Source of the DNA: Vulcanimicrobiota bacterium
GTDB lineage: Bacteria; Vulcanimicrobiota; Vulcanimicrobiia; Vulcanimicrobiales; Vulcanimicrobiaceae
Reading direction: 5' to 3'
Assembly (NCBI GenBank): GCA_013036095.1
Contig: JAAXCW010000008.1
Coordinates: 86,581 to 150,580, forward strand
DNA length: 64,000 bases
Shown here: piece by piece, positions 1-7,424 of the stretch
Layout of the letters: each line of letters starts with the position of its first letter
Position numbering within the stretch: position 1 is the stretch's first letter
Made by a program: the position numbers and the translations under genes
Notes under the pieces: generated by a model
What the model was told of the DNA's origin: nothing
Seen by the model: the letters and a program-made list of their open reading frames with translations, nothing else
Databases searched by the model: none

Positions 1-487
1 CGTCCTGCGACGTTGCGTCGATCCAGATCGCCTTGATCGCAGGTTTGTCGGGCGCGAAGTTGCCGAAGATCAAATGATAACTGCGGTGCCCTTTGTACTC
101 TTCGATGCCCGAAACATTGCACGTAACATTTCCCAAGACGTGGACGCTCGAAATGATCGGCAGATCGCGCGCTCCCTCCAGAGGAAGCCATGCGGAGCGA
201 GCTTTTCCATACGGCCCCAGTTCGGGCGGCCCGGGCTCGGCACGGTTGGTATAGATCGGAAGATAGTTAAAGCGCTGGTCGAGCACGCGCGCCGTACCAT
301 CGTCGCGATAGTCCACATGTGCCAGGCTGAAGAGAATCGGCAGATCGTCGGCGATGACCGAAATGCGTTCATCGTAACTAATGTATGCCGGGTGCGCACC
401 CTGCGCGTTGTGCCGCAGGGCGCCGTCAAAAATATCCCAGCATTGCTGGCTGGAAAAGGCGGCCGCGAGCATCATCGCCGGAAACAT
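1..487 (-). CDS. hypothetical protein, 3' end cut by window edge
   Basis: An open frame runs on the minus strand from an ATG at 487 to the window edge without a stop (162 codons). The N-terminus MFPAMMLAAAFSSQQCW looks like a short hydrophobic leader. The rest reads as a soluble, beta-rich protein with segments such as HPAYISYDERISV and YHLIFGNFAPDKP. I do not recognise the family. The pattern PAYISYDE resembles PAFIVYRE in the protein at 16552-17280, so the two may be distant relatives (weak). The opposite-strand ORF over this stretch is judged a shadow. Confidence 0.6.
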   Translation of the reverse strand, partial: MFPAMMLAAAFSSQQCWDIFDGALRHNAQGAHPAYISYDERISVIADDLPILFSLAHVDYRDDGTARVLDQRFNYLPIYTNRAEPGPPELGPYGKARSAWLPLEGARDLPIISSVHVLGNVTCNVSGIEEYKGHRSYHLIFGNFAPDKPAIKAIWIDATSQD

Positions 488-571
488 CGTTAGAGACTCC
501 TACGTTTGATTATCGCACCGCGGGCAAGACCTGTTAAGGGCCAGGCCGAAAAAACCGCGTCGCCGGCTCCG

Positions 572-644
572 GGGGATGTAGCTCAGCTGGTAGAGCGCCT
601 GCTTTGCAAGCAGGATGTCAGGGGTTCGAGTCCCCTCATCTCCA
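572..644 (+). tRNA. tRNA-Ala (anticodon TGC)
   Basis: A full cloverleaf can be drawn. Acceptor GGGGATG pairs with CATCTCC, the D arm is GCTC/GAGC, the anticodon stem CCTGC/GCAGG encloses a loop with TGC, and the T arm carries GGTTCGAGTCC. CCA is not encoded. It is followed 12 bp later by a second tRNA-Ala. Confidence 0.98.
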
Positions 645-656
645 AGTTTTGTGTCT

Positions 657-732
657 GGGGGCATAGCTCAGTTGGTAGAGCACTTGCATGGCATGCAAGG
701 GGTCAGGAGTTCAAGTCTCCTTGCCTCCACCA
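657..732 (+). tRNA. tRNA-Ala (anticodon GGC)
   Basis: Acceptor GGGGGCA pairs with TGCCTCC. The anticodon stem CTTGC/GCAAG encloses loop ATGGCAT, giving anticodon GGC. The terminal CCA is encoded (730-732), unlike the adjacent Ala(TGC) gene. Together the two genes cover the alanine box. Confidence 0.98.
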
Positions 733-752
733 GATTTCCGGCGCCGCATTTC

Positions 753-781
753 TTGCCTGCAATGCTGCATCAGCGTATACT
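753..781 (+). promoter_or_regulatory. sigma70-type promoter of rnpB
   Basis: TTGCCT (753-758) and TATACT (776-781) are separated by exactly 17 bp. The predicted start, 7-8 bp downstream, coincides with the first base of the P1 helix of the RNase P RNA at 789. Confidence 0.8.
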
Positions 782-788
782 CGTCGTC

Positions 789-1119
789 GCGGAGTACGCT
801 GGACGGCCGCGCCGCAAGGCGAGGAAAGTCCGGGCTTCACTAGGGCAAGGTGCAGGATAACGTCCTGTCGGGGCAACTCGAAGGAAAGTGCCACAGAAAC
901 ATACCGCCGGTTCGCCGGCAAGGTTGAAATCGTGAGGTAAGAGCTCACGGAGTTGCGCGGAGACGTGCACTCGGGTAAACCCCACCTGAAGCAAGACGCT
1001 CGTCCCCGGCAACGGGGCGGATGCCCTCCGAAGAGCATGAGTCGCATGAGGCGCGCGGTAACGCGCGTCCCAGAGAGATGGCCGTCACCCACAGAATCCG
1101 GCTTACAGGCGTGCTCCGC
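789..1119 (+). ncRNA. rnpB: RNase P RNA (bacterial type A-like)
   Basis: The catalytic RNA of RNase P, which trims tRNA 5' leaders. The conserved core is visible: GAGGAAAGTCCGGGC near the 5' end, CAGAAACATACCGCC and GAAATCGTGAGGTAAGAGCTC in the middle, and ACAGAATCCGGCTTAC near the 3' end. Ends were set by helix P1: GCGGAGTACGC (789-799) pairs with GCGTGCTCCGC (1109-1119). Length is about 331 nt, within the family range. It lies directly after two tRNA genes and has its own promoter. Confidence 0.95.
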
Positions 1120-1123
1120 TCAT

Positions 1124-1179
1124 CCCATGTCGCCCTCGCTTTCGGCATGTTTAATCGCTCGGGCGACATGGGACTCGCT
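1124..1179. repeat. hairpin element, copy A (variable stem, near-constant loop)
   Basis: CCCATGTCGCCC (1124-1135) and GGGCGACATGGG (1161-1172) form a perfect 12-bp stem around a 25-nt loop that begins TCGCTTT and ends TTAATCGCTC. ACTCGCT follows. A second copy at 32862-32918 has almost the same loop and 3' flank but a different, equally perfect outer stem. The element starts 4 bp after rnpB and lies upstream of the DUF1858 gene. It could be a cis-regulatory RNA, a small RNA or a palindromic mobile repeat. Confidence 0.7.
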
Positions 1180-1227
1180 CCACATGTGAAACTAAACGGG
1201 GCTTCGAAGGCGTTGTAGCCAAAGACT

Positions 1228-1635
1228 ATGGCAATGACCGAGCAAAAATTCACTCCGGAAATGACCGTCGACGAAGCATTCAAAACGCACGCCGGGGCGC
1301 GCCGCGTTTTTGCGAAATTCCATTTAGGCGGCTGTTCGAATTGCGCGATTAGCGAGACGCATACGATCGGCGCGATCAGCGAAGATTATGGCATTCCGCT
1401 TCCGATGCTCCTGGAGAGCCTCAACGCGCTGTGGGAACAAGGCGGCCTCTCGGTCGGCGACAAGGTTCGCATTCCCGACGAGATCCGTTCAAAAATCCCA
1501 CAGTTAGCAGACGTCCCGGAAGTCGGCGAGATTAAGAGCGTCGAGAGCGGCGCGTATACCGCCGAGTTCGGCGAAGTGCGGCTACAGGGTCTGGCGGAAG
1601 ATTTTCTGCCGGTGACGGCGGCCGCGACCGCCTAG
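1228..1635 (+). CDS. DUF1858-domain protein
   Basis: 135 aa. Residues ~7-70 match the DUF1858 pattern: a helix with VDEAF, then KFHLGGCSNCAISETHTIG, then a second helix starting with ISEDYGIPL. The two cysteines in GCSNC are the family hallmark; these domains are often found with iron-sulfur or hybrid-cluster proteins, but no reaction is established. The C-terminal ~60 residues (VGDKVRIPDEIRSKIP...) are a separate, unrecognised tail. Start chosen at ATG 1228; an in-frame ATG at 1234 is possible. The hairpin element ends 48 bp upstream and could act in its leader. Confidence 0.8.
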   Translation: MAMTEQKFTPEMTVDEAFKTHAGARRVFAKFHLGGCSNCAISETHTIGAISEDYGIPLPMLLESLNALWEQGGLSVGDKVRIPDEIRSKIPQLADVPEVGEIKSVESGAYTAEFGEVRLQGLAEDFLPVTAAATA

Positions 1636-1639
1636 CGGC

Positions 1640-2035
1640 CTAGAGCGGACGCCGCGACGAGTAGCCCTCGTCCATGGCATGCCAGTACGCGATTTCGCGT
1701 TCGCCCGCTTTCCAGCAGAGATAGACTGCCCGCCCCTCGCGCATCGACGGAAAGTCGAGCAGCCCGAGGTCCACATCTTTGAGCAGGCAGCCGTAAGCCT
1801 CGATGCGGTTGATGATCCGCACGATCTCGGCCTTTTGTTCGCTGAACCGGCTTGGCACAAACGGAGATCGCGGGATAGCCATGCGTATCGGCGGTGACGG
1901 TTCGACGCCGCGAAGCGCGGTTTGGGTTTCGAGCAGTTTGATCGCCAGGTCGCGCCGCTTCTGCCATAGCTCCTCTACCAAAGGGGCGACCTTCGGGATG
2001 AGGGCGTTGGCCTTTTCGGGCGAAAACAGTTTCAT
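1640..2035 (-). CDS. DUF2203 family protein
   Basis: 131 aa, starting MKLFSPEKANALIPKVAPLV, which is the typical DUF2203 N-terminus. The C-terminus DLGLLDFPSMREGRAVYLCW followed by EREIAYWHAMDEGY is also diagnostic. The family is a small helical protein of unknown function found in Deinococcus-Thermus, Cyanobacteria, Chloroflexi and relatives. The frame stays open upstream to 2254, but the family alignment supports ATG 2035. It ends convergently against the DUF1858 gene and is divergent from the RapZ-C gene 51 bp away. Confidence 0.85.
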   Translation of the reverse strand: MKLFSPEKANALIPKVAPLVEELWQKRRDLAIKLLETQTALRGVEPSPPIRMAIPRSPFVPSRFSEQKAEIVRIINRIEAYGCLLKDVDLGLLDFPSMREGRAVYLCWKAGEREIAYWHAMDEGYSSRRPL

Positions 2036-2086
2036 GCAGATCAAACGCTCCGGCGAATTCTTATGGTTCTTCCCCAGGGAAGCGGC

Positions 2087-2476
2087 ATGAGCATCCTCGC
2101 GCGGGTGCTGGACATAGAGATTGTCGCCTTTGGGTTCAAGCACGGCGTCCCGGGCGACCTCGACCTGCTCTTTGACGTGCGGTTCTTGCGCAACCCCAAC
2201 TACGAACCCGGACTGGAAGATCTGACCGGCTTCGATCCGGCGGTGGCCGCTCACGTCGAAGAAGACCCGTCCACGGCGCCGTTCTTGGAACGGCTCTTCG
2301 GCCTTATGGACTTTTTAGTACCGCGTTACGCCGAAGATCGCCGCGTTTTAAAAATCGGCGTCGGATGCACGGGCGGACGGCACCGCTCCGTGTATGTCGC
2401 GCGCCGTCTTTGCGATCACTTGGAGTCCGCGGAAAACGTGCGCGTAGAACTACAAGCGCGGGACGCCGGAAAATGA
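2087..2476 (+). CDS. stand-alone RapZ C-terminal domain protein
   Basis: 129 aa corresponding to the C-terminal half of RapZ/YvcJ: IVAFGFKHGVPGDLDLLFDV, RFLRNPNYEPGLEDLTG, then IGVGCTGGRHRSVYVARRL. In E. coli this half binds the small RNAs GlmY/GlmZ and contacts RNase E. The usual N-terminal nucleotide-binding half with a Walker A motif is missing, and upstream DNA belongs to an opposite-strand gene, so this is not a misplaced start. ATG 2087 is favoured over the ATG at 2063 because AGGGA lies 6 bp upstream. The stop overlaps yvcK as ATGA, so the two are coupled. Confidence 0.85.
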   Translation: MSILARVLDIEIVAFGFKHGVPGDLDLLFDVRFLRNPNYEPGLEDLTGFDPAVAAHVEEDPSTAPFLERLFGLMDFLVPRYAEDRRVLKIGVGCTGGRHRSVYVARRLCDHLESAENVRVELQARDAGK

Positions 2477-3828
2477 AGTCGCGCCGCTTGCAATCGATCC
2501 CGCCCGTGCTGCGCTGGGCGTATCCGGGTTTGGGCGTGAAACGCTGGCTGGTTGTCGTGATCTTTGGCATTCTTCTGCTCGTCAACGGCGTGGACCGGTA
2601 CTTGGTCGCCGAAGGCGCAGGCGTCAATGCCAACGAGTGGATCGACAGTTTCGTATCGGATTATTTTTCGCCGTCCAACCTGGCCTGGATTTTTGCTCTG
2701 CTGGGCATCGCGCTGATCTTCCTCGGCATCAGACAGTGGCTGATCGCCATCTTGCGCGCGAGCGCGACCGGCGCGGGCCGGGACAATATCATCGACAGCC
2801 TCATGGAGATGCGCCTGCGGCAAGGATATAAAATCGTTGCAATCGGAGGAGGCACCGGACTTTCGACGCTGCTGCGCGGCTTGAAACGCAAGACCAGTAA
2901 CCTTACGGCCGTCGTCACCGTCAGCGACGACGGCGGAAGCTCGGGACGCTTGCAAAAAGAGCTCGGAGTTCTTCCGCCAGGCGACGTGCGCAACTGCTTG
3001 GTCGCGCTCGCGGACGACGAGGCGATGGTCACCGATCTTTTCAAATACCGCTTCAGCGAAGGCGAGGGCTTGAGCGGCCATTCCTTCGGCAACTTGTTTC
3101 TCGCCGCCATGAGCGGCATCACCGGAAATTTCGACAAAGCGATCAAAGAATCGAGCCGCGTTCTGAACATCAAAGGACGCGTCTTGCCCTCGACGCTCGG
3201 CATCGTCCGCTTGTGCGCGCGTTTGGAAGACGGCACGGTCGTCGAGGGAGAATCGAACATCTCCAACTCCGGTCAGCGCATCAAACAGGTTTTTTTCGAT
3301 CCGCCTTACGCAGCGCCGCTGGCCGAAGTCATTACGGCGATCGCCGAAGCCGACGCGATCGTCCTGGGACCGGGAAGTTTGTTTACGTCGATCATCCCTA
3401 ACGTCTTGGTCGACCGCATCGCCCGGGAAATAGCGGCGTCGCCGGCGGTCAAGATATACGTCTGCAACGTGATGACGCAGCCCGGTGAAACCGACGGGAT
3501 GACCGCCAGCGATCATGTCGAGGCGCTGATCGAAAATGCCGGCATAAAAATCTGCGATTACGCGATCGTCAACGACGAACCGCCGTCGAAGTTACGCGAA
3601 GCTTATGCGAGAGAGGGCCAGATACCGGTGACGGCTGACGTCGATCGCATTCGCGAGTTAGGCGTTACGCCGGCTCGCGCGCAAATGATCAGTGAAACCG
3701 TCAACGTGCGCCACGACCCGGAAAAGCTTGGAGAACAGGTGCTGGGCGTGATCGACCGCGCGGTCGCGCAGCGCGCGTCCTACGTCAAACCCGCGCAAGT
3801 GTACGGACGCTCGAACTCGCCGGCTTAG
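2473..3828 (+). CDS. yvcK: YvcK/CofD-like gluconeogenesis factor with N-terminal membrane anchor
   Basis: 451 aa. Two hydrophobic segments lie near residues 22-42 and 65-92. The CofD-like/YvcK domain follows from ~117, with YKIVAIGGGTGLSTLLRGLK, TVSDDGGSSGRL, LPPGDVRNCLVAL and GHSFGNLFLAAM. YvcK binds UDP-sugars and is needed for cell-wall homeostasis and growth on gluconeogenic carbon in Firmicutes. Start ATG 2473 overlaps the RapZ-C stop by 4 bp. The usual third partner of the Firmicutes cluster, whiA, is absent; the next gene is convergent and overlaps this 3' end by 44 bp. Confidence 0.93.
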   Translation: MKSRRLQSIPPVLRWAYPGLGVKRWLVVVIFGILLLVNGVDRYLVAEGAGVNANEWIDSFVSDYFSPSNLAWIFALLGIALIFLGIRQWLIAILRASATGAGRDNIIDSLMEMRLRQGYKIVAIGGGTGLSTLLRGLKRKTSNLTAVVTVSDDGGSSGRLQKELGVLPPGDVRNCLVALADDEAMVTDLFKYRFSEGEGLSGHSFGNLFLAAMSGITGNFDKAIKESSRVLNIKGRVLPSTLGIVRLCARLEDGTVVEGESNISNSGQRIKQVFFDPPYAAPLAEVITAIAEADAIVLGPGSLFTSIIPNVLVDRIAREIAASPAVKIYVCNVMTQPGETDGMTASDHVEALIENAGIKICDYAIVNDEPPSKLREAYAREGQIPVTADVDRIRELGVTPARAQMISETVNVRHDPEKLGEQVLGVIDRAVAQRASYVKPAQVYGRSNSPA

Positions 3829-4162
3829 GCGGCGCCTTCGTCAGGCTGACCGACAAGAGAAGCGGTTTGTCGGGCTCGAGGCGCGCCGGCGCGCTATAAT
3901 CCTTGTAGCCGGGTGCCGTAACGACGACGTCCATGTCGCCGGCCGGTACTTGCGCGAAGGCAAATTTTCCCTGCGAGTCGGTCGTCGCCGTCAGCACGGT
4001 ATCGATGGTCACGGTAGCGCCGGCGACGGGCTGATTTGTTGCCGCGTCGATCACGACGCCCTGTACGGCGTTGTAAGTACCGCCCGGCGGGAGAGCGCTG
4101 TCGTTACACGCTGTCAGCGCGATAACTGCGAAAACGGCGCCCAAAAGTCGTGCACGCGTCAT
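3785..4162 (-). CDS. lipoprotein with carboxypeptidase-regulatory-like domain
   Basis: 125 aa. The signal peptide MTRARLLGAVFAVIALTAC ends in a lipobox-like TAC, so a lipid anchor is predicted. Residues ~30-110 form one carboxypeptidase-D regulatory-like beta-sandwich: VQGVVIDAATNQPVAGATVT, DSQGKFAFAQVPAGDMDVVV, APGYKDY. Such domains are structural or binding modules on exported proteins. The last 15 codons overlap the 3' end of yvcK on the other strand. A TATACT sequence (complement of 4183-4188) lies upstream and may be its -10 box. Confidence 0.8.
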   Translation of the reverse strand: MTRARLLGAVFAVIALTACNDSALPPGGTYNAVQGVVIDAATNQPVAGATVTIDTVLTATTDSQGKFAFAQVPAGDMDVVVTAPGYKDYSAPARLEPDKPLLLSVSLTKAPPKPASSSVRTLARV

Positions 4163-4278
4163 GGTGGCTCCCTTCTTCTTTTAGTATACGGCCGGCACCC
4201 GGTAAAAAGTATGAAGCGGAGGGCCACGCCGCGGGTGCGCGGAAGCCGATTTCTCCTCAACGACTCTGGAGGTTTCCC

Positions 4279-5679
4279 TTGGCGACCATAGCCACGGACC
4301 GGCGCGCGGGCATGCGTTATTACGACGACGCTCTGCAAGCCATTGGCAGAACGCCGCTCATTCGCCTCAACAAGGTAACCGGCGGCGCGCAGTGCCTGAT
4401 GCTGGCAAAGGTCGAGTACATGAACCCGGGTGGGAGCGTGAAAGATCGCCCCGCACTGACGATGCTGGAAGCCGCCGAGAAGGCTGGTCTGCTCAAACCC
4501 GGTGGAACGATCGTCGAACCTACCAGCGGGAATACCGGTTCCGGACTTGCGATGGCGGCTGCCATTCGCGGCTACCGCTGCATCTTGGTCATGCCGGATA
4601 AGATGTCCAAAGAAAAGGTTGACCTCTTGCGCGCGTACGGCGCCGAGGTCGTCGTTACGCCGACGAACGTGCCGAACGAATCGCCCGAATCCTATTACGG
4701 CGTCGCGAACCGGCTCGCGTCGGAGATCGCGGGCGCGTTTCAGCCGAATCAATTTCACAATCTCCACAATCCCGAAGCGCATTACCGCACGACCGGGCCC
4801 GAGATTTGGGAAGCGACTGGCGGACAGATCACGCACCTGGTGGCAGGCATCGGAACCGGCGGGACGATATCGGGCACCGCCCGCTACCTCAAAGAGCAAA
4901 ATCCTAAGATTCATGTGGTCGGCGCCGACCCGGAAGGTTCGATCTATTCGGGCGACACGCCGAAATCGTTTGCCGTCGAGGGCATCGGGATGAACTATTT
5001 GCCCGAAACCGTGGATCTGAAAGTCATCGACGAGGTCGTGCGCGTCTCCGATCGCGAGTCGTTTCTGATGGCCCGGCGCATAACGCGCGAAGAAGGTTTG
5101 CTGGTCGGCGGATCGTCAGGCACCGCGGCATCGGCTGCCGTGAAGCTCGCGGCTACGCTGCCCAAAGATGCCGTACTCGTCGTTATTTTCCCCGATTCAG
5201 GACGCGGCTACATGTCGAAGATCTTTAACGACGAGTGGATGATTGCCAATGGATTCTTGGCCGAAGGCAAACGGCGCGCGACGGTCGGCGACGTGCTGCG
5301 CAGCAAACGTCCGCTGCCGCCCATGATCACGGTCAAAGACACCGACGTCGTCAAAGACGCCCTTGATTTGCTTCGTCAGTACGAAATATCGCAGATTCCG
5401 GTCATGCGCGACCACGAGCAGATCGGCAGCATCAACGACGTGGCGGTCATGCAAGCCGTCTTCGATCGATCCGACATCATCCATAAGCCGGTCAGCGAGG
5501 TGATGGGCAGCCCGTTTCCCGTGCTCGATCAGAGCGAAGCGATCGAATTAGCCTACAAACTTTTGACGCTGGCCAACCACGCCGTTGTCGTGACCGACGA
5601 CAGCGATCCGATCGGCGTGCTGACGCGGCAAGACATTATCAGTTATCTTTCAACCTCGTCCGAGCCGGTGAAGCATTAA
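4279..5679 (+). CDS. cbs: cystathionine beta-synthase with C-terminal CBS-domain pair
   Basis: 466 aa PLP enzyme condensing serine (or O-acetylserine) with homocysteine to cystathionine. RYYDDALQAIGRTPLIRLN starts the catalytic fold. GGSVKDRPA holds the PLP lysine (about K55), TSGNTGSGLAMAAA the substrate loop, and GTGGTISGTARYL the phosphate loop. From ~345 two CBS domains follow, the regulatory arrangement of full-length CBS. I chose TTG 4279 because GGAGG lies 6 bp upstream; an ATG at 4312 would also give the whole fold. The next gene, 3 bp downstream, is a cystathionine gamma-lyase/synthase, so the pair performs reverse transsulfuration. Confidence 0.93.
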   Translation: MATIATDRRAGMRYYDDALQAIGRTPLIRLNKVTGGAQCLMLAKVEYMNPGGSVKDRPALTMLEAAEKAGLLKPGGTIVEPTSGNTGSGLAMAAAIRGYRCILVMPDKMSKEKVDLLRAYGAEVVVTPTNVPNESPESYYGVANRLASEIAGAFQPNQFHNLHNPEAHYRTTGPEIWEATGGQITHLVAGIGTGGTISGTARYLKEQNPKIHVVGADPEGSIYSGDTPKSFAVEGIGMNYLPETVDLKVIDEVVRVSDRESFLMARRITREEGLLVGGSSGTAASAAVKLAATLPKDAVLVVIFPDSGRGYMSKIFNDEWMIANGFLAEGKRRATVGDVLRSKRPLPPMITVKDTDVVKDALDLLRQYEISQIPVMRDHEQIGSINDVAVMQAVFDRSDIIHKPVSEVMGSPFPVLDQSEAIELAYKLLTLANHAVVVTDDSDPIGVLTRQDIISYLSTSSEPVKH

Positions 5680-5682
5680 GCC

Positions 5683-6840
5683 ATGAAATTCAGCACGAAA
5701 GCGATTCACGCCGGGCAAGGCGCCGATCCCACGACCGGCGCGACGATTGTTCCAATCTACCAAACGTCCACCTACACGCAAGAAGCCGTCGGGGTCCACA
5801 AAGGATTCGATTACAGCCGCACCGCCAATCCCACGCGGCGTGCGCTGGAAACCCAGCTTGCCGCGCTTGAAAACGCGCGCTTCGGCTGCGCCTTCTCCAG
5901 CGGCGTGGCAGCGGCCGCAGCAGTTGTCGGCATGCTCTCGTCGGGCGACCACGTGATCGTCTCCGACGATCTGTACGGCGGCACGTACCGGTTATTTTCG
6001 AACGTGTTCGGACGGTACGGATGGCAATTCACCTACATGGACATGACGGATCCCGAGGCCGTCCGCAAAACACTTCGCCCCAGCACCAAAATGATCTGGA
6101 TCGAAACGCCCACGAACCCCATGTTGACGCTCGTGGACATTCGCGCCATCGCAGACGCGGCACCCGATCTCATCATTGCCGTCGATAACACCTTTGCCAC
6201 GCCGTATTTCCAACAGCCGCTCGAGCTCGGCGCCGACGTTGTGGTTCACTCAACGACCAAATATATCGGCGGACACAGCGACGTCGTAGGCGGCGCCGCG
6301 ATCACCGATGACAAGGACCTGTACGAAGCGATCAAATTTCAGCAAAACTCAGCCGGCGGCGTTCCCGGTCCGCACGACGCCTGGTTGACCATGCGCGGAG
6401 CCAAAACCCTGGCGCTGCGTATGCGCGAGCATGCGAAGAACGCGCTGGCTGTGGCGGAGTTCTTGTCGGCGCGGCCCGACGTTGATCGCGTGTATTATCC
6501 AGGGCTGACATCGCATCCGCAGCACGAGCTCGCGAAGCGTCAAATGACCGGGTTCGGCGGAATGGTTTCGTTCACGCTCAAAGGCGACGACAGCCGCGCG
6601 CTGGCGTTTGCCAATACGCTCAAATATTTTAGTCTTGCTGAAAGCTTGGGCGGCGTTGAATCACTCATTTGCCATCCCGCGCGCATGACGCACGGCTCCA
6701 TTCCTAAGGAAGAGCGCGAGCGGCGAGGCCTGACGGATCGGCTGTTGAGATTGTCGGTAGGAATCGAAGACGTTGACGACCTGATCGGCGACCTGCAAAG
6801 CGCGTTAGACGCGCAGCAGCCTGCGACGAGTCTGGCTTAG
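5683..6840 (+). CDS. cystathionine gamma-lyase / gamma-synthase (Cys/Met PLP family)
   Basis: 385 aa of the Cys/Met-metabolism PLP family. Motifs include STKAIHAGQ at the start, YSRTANPTRRALE, the PLP-binding SSGVAAAAAV and DDLYGGTYRLF, VDNTFATPYFQQPLELGAD, and the Schiff-base lysine in STTKYIGGHSD (K193). Sequence alone does not separate lyase from synthase; following CBS directly, lyase (cystathionine to cysteine) is favoured. It forms an operon with cbs (gap 3 bp). A second, MetY-type family member sits at 50000-51325. Confidence 0.92.
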   Translation: MKFSTKAIHAGQGADPTTGATIVPIYQTSTYTQEAVGVHKGFDYSRTANPTRRALETQLAALENARFGCAFSSGVAAAAAVVGMLSSGDHVIVSDDLYGGTYRLFSNVFGRYGWQFTYMDMTDPEAVRKTLRPSTKMIWIETPTNPMLTLVDIRAIADAAPDLIIAVDNTFATPYFQQPLELGADVVVHSTTKYIGGHSDVVGGAAITDDKDLYEAIKFQQNSAGGVPGPHDAWLTMRGAKTLALRMREHAKNALAVAEFLSARPDVDRVYYPGLTSHPQHELAKRQMTGFGGMVSFTLKGDDSRALAFANTLKYFSLAESLGGVESLICHPARMTHGSIPKEERERRGLTDRLLRLSVGIEDVDDLIGDLQSALDAQQPATSLA

Positions 6841-7424
6841 AGGCGGTTTTTCGGATATTCGACGCCGGCGGCGTTTGCCAGCGCCTTTTTTGCCATCGGC
6901 TCGTCGAGCACGCCATAAAGTCCGGTAATGGCCAGGAGCACGCCGCGCGTGCCGTCGATCCACACGTAATCGAAACGTTTCATTGTGTCGAAGCCCGACC
7001 CGATGCTGAGCTCTTGCCAGTATGCGGGCATCCCGTTGACGAGTTTGGTCTGTTCGTGTTTTTTAAAAAATACGCTGTCGGCCTTGTCCCGGATTTCATT
7101 TTCCGAAAGCATCTCGTAGCCATCGAGAGTTCCGTCGTGATTTTCCATCGTGATCGTGATCGTCAGCTGTTCGCGCTTGCCGGGATTGGCGACCCATGCG
7201 GCCATGACTGAGGGCTGATCGAACCGGGCGGGGTCGTGCGGCGCCAGCGGCACGCGGAAAAATCCGGCTGGAGCCGTGAACGACATTGCCGGATCGGTAT
7301 ACACATTCGGAACGGGAGCCGGCGACGCAGCCGGCGTGGCTTGCGCATACTGCGCGAGCGTTTGCACCGGCGCAAGTGCAAAGCACGTCAAGCATAACGC
7401 TAAAACAAAAGCCAGGCGGTTCAC
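6837..7424 (-). CDS. secreted hypothetical protein
   Basis: 195 aa with a clear signal peptide (MNRLAFVLALCLTCFALAPV, cleavage near TLA-QYA). The mature part starts with a Pro/Ala-rich linker and continues into a compact domain (AMSFTAPAGFFRVPLAPHDP, then MPAYWQELSIGSGFDTMKRF). It resembles small periplasmic PsbP/DUF1795-like folds in style, but I cannot name a family. The stop overlaps the gamma-lyase stop by 4 bp, and the start overlaps the esterase stop by 4 bp, so it is coupled to the esterase. Confidence 0.7.
   Translation of the reverse strand: MNRLAFVLALCLTCFALAPVQTLAQYAQATPAASPAPVPNVYTDPAMSFTAPAGFFRVPLAPHDPARFDQPSVMAAWVANPGKREQLTITITMENHDGTLDGYEMLSENEIRDKADSVFFKKHEQTKLVNGMPAYWQELSIGSGFDTMKRFDYVWIDGTRGVLLAITGLYGVLDEPMAKKALANAAGVEYPKNRL

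Noticed and set aside
2416..3516. 366-codon minus-strand ORF
   Set aside because: Antisense to yvcK; Arg/Asp/Gln-rich shadow translation.
4163..4278. possible SAM or related riboswitch upstream of cbs
   Set aside because: I looked for SAM-I, SAM-II and SAH core motifs and found no convincing match; only the GGAGG before TTG 4279 is supported.
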